Below the pieces are notes generated by a model. It had not been told where the DNA came from and made no database searches. It saw only the letters and a list, made by a program, of their open reading frames with translations. From positions 124,001 through 188,000 of the forward strand of contig JAUQQC010000001.1 in assembly GCA_030550025.1 (NCBI GenBank): a DNA stretch of 64,000 nucleotides, given 5' to 3'. Shown piece by piece: positions 63,991 to 64,000 of the stretch. The DNA comes from Acidobacteriota bacterium. Lineage in GTDB: Bacteria; Acidobacteriota; Blastocatellia; HR10. Numbering within the stretch: position 1 is the stretch's first letter; every line of letters begins with the position of its first letter. The position numbers and the translations under genes are program-made.

Positions 63991-64000
63991 GGGTCATGTC

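Overview
This 64 kb window is high-GC bacterial chromosomal DNA. It is most consistent with an Acidobacteriota member, possibly thermophilic. Lineage clues are an Oar-like TonB-dependent receptor with an N-terminal carboxypeptidase-regulatory-like domain, a VWA protein of the type common in acidobacterial genomes, a secreted SpoIVB-type (S55) peptidase-domain protein, and large secreted beta-propeller, FG-GAP and PDZ proteins. There is no prophage, insertion sequence or CRISPR array. One tRNA gene (Ala, CGC anticodon) is present.

Layout. 1-2.5 kb: end of a form II CoxL/CoxM-type molybdenum hydroxylase operon. 2.6-5.9 kb: TonB-dependent receptor. 6.1-7.7 kb: sugar nucleotidyltransferase and CYTH protein. 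8.0-19.2 kb: ten-gene-scale cluster built around a type II DMSO-reductase-family molybdoenzyme whose alpha and beta subunits resemble NxrA/NxrB (nitrite oxidoreductase/nitrate reductase). It runs hemerythrin-porin ORF, alpha, beta, TorD-like chaperone, heme-b gamma subunit, CuA-type cupredoxin, ferritin-like di-iron protein, NapH/NosR-like membrane Fe-S protein and a second CuA-type cupredoxin. It is preceded by a well-spaced sigma-54 (-24/-12) promoter with a dyad about 110 bp upstream. A sigma-54 activator without a sensory domain follows at 19.3-20.2 kb, apparently on its own sigma-70 promoter. 20.5-26.8 kb: a second, near-perfect sigma-54 promoter precedes a GNAT acetyltransferase, an amidohydrolase-fold protein, a short-chain dehydrogenase and four subunits of an ATP-dependent benzoyl-CoA reductase (order C, B, then two ASKHA ATPase subunits).

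27-31 kb: secreted beta-helix/FG-GAP protein and two tandem paralogous secreted proteins of unknown family. 31-36 kb (minus strand): tightly overlapping asnS, LOG-like protein, methyltransferase and arginase genes, then ddl. 36-47 kb: ribokinase, tRNA-Ala, VWA protein, PhoD phosphatase, signal peptidase I, carA, a Crp-like regulator with a lipoprotein, and purE-purK. 47.9-53.6 kb: operon of class I fumarase, macro-domain protein, degenerate M20-like protein, P1 peptidase and sodium:solute symporter. 53.7-64 kb: STAS protein, secreted propeller and S55 proteins, mobA, PDZ protein, ttcA, two glycosyltransferases and an S26-like protein.

The main biological story is the pair of adjacent sigma-54-controlled modules. 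One is a periplasm-facing molybdenum/iron-sulfur respiratory enzyme with unusual di-copper and di-iron accessory proteins. The other is an anaerobic aromatic-ring reduction module. The bEBP gene lies between them, so one nitrogen- or redox-linked signal could control both, although their candidate upstream dyads differ. mobA at 58.7 kb could supply the guanylated molybdenum cofactor. Functions are assigned by reading motifs only; no database search was run.
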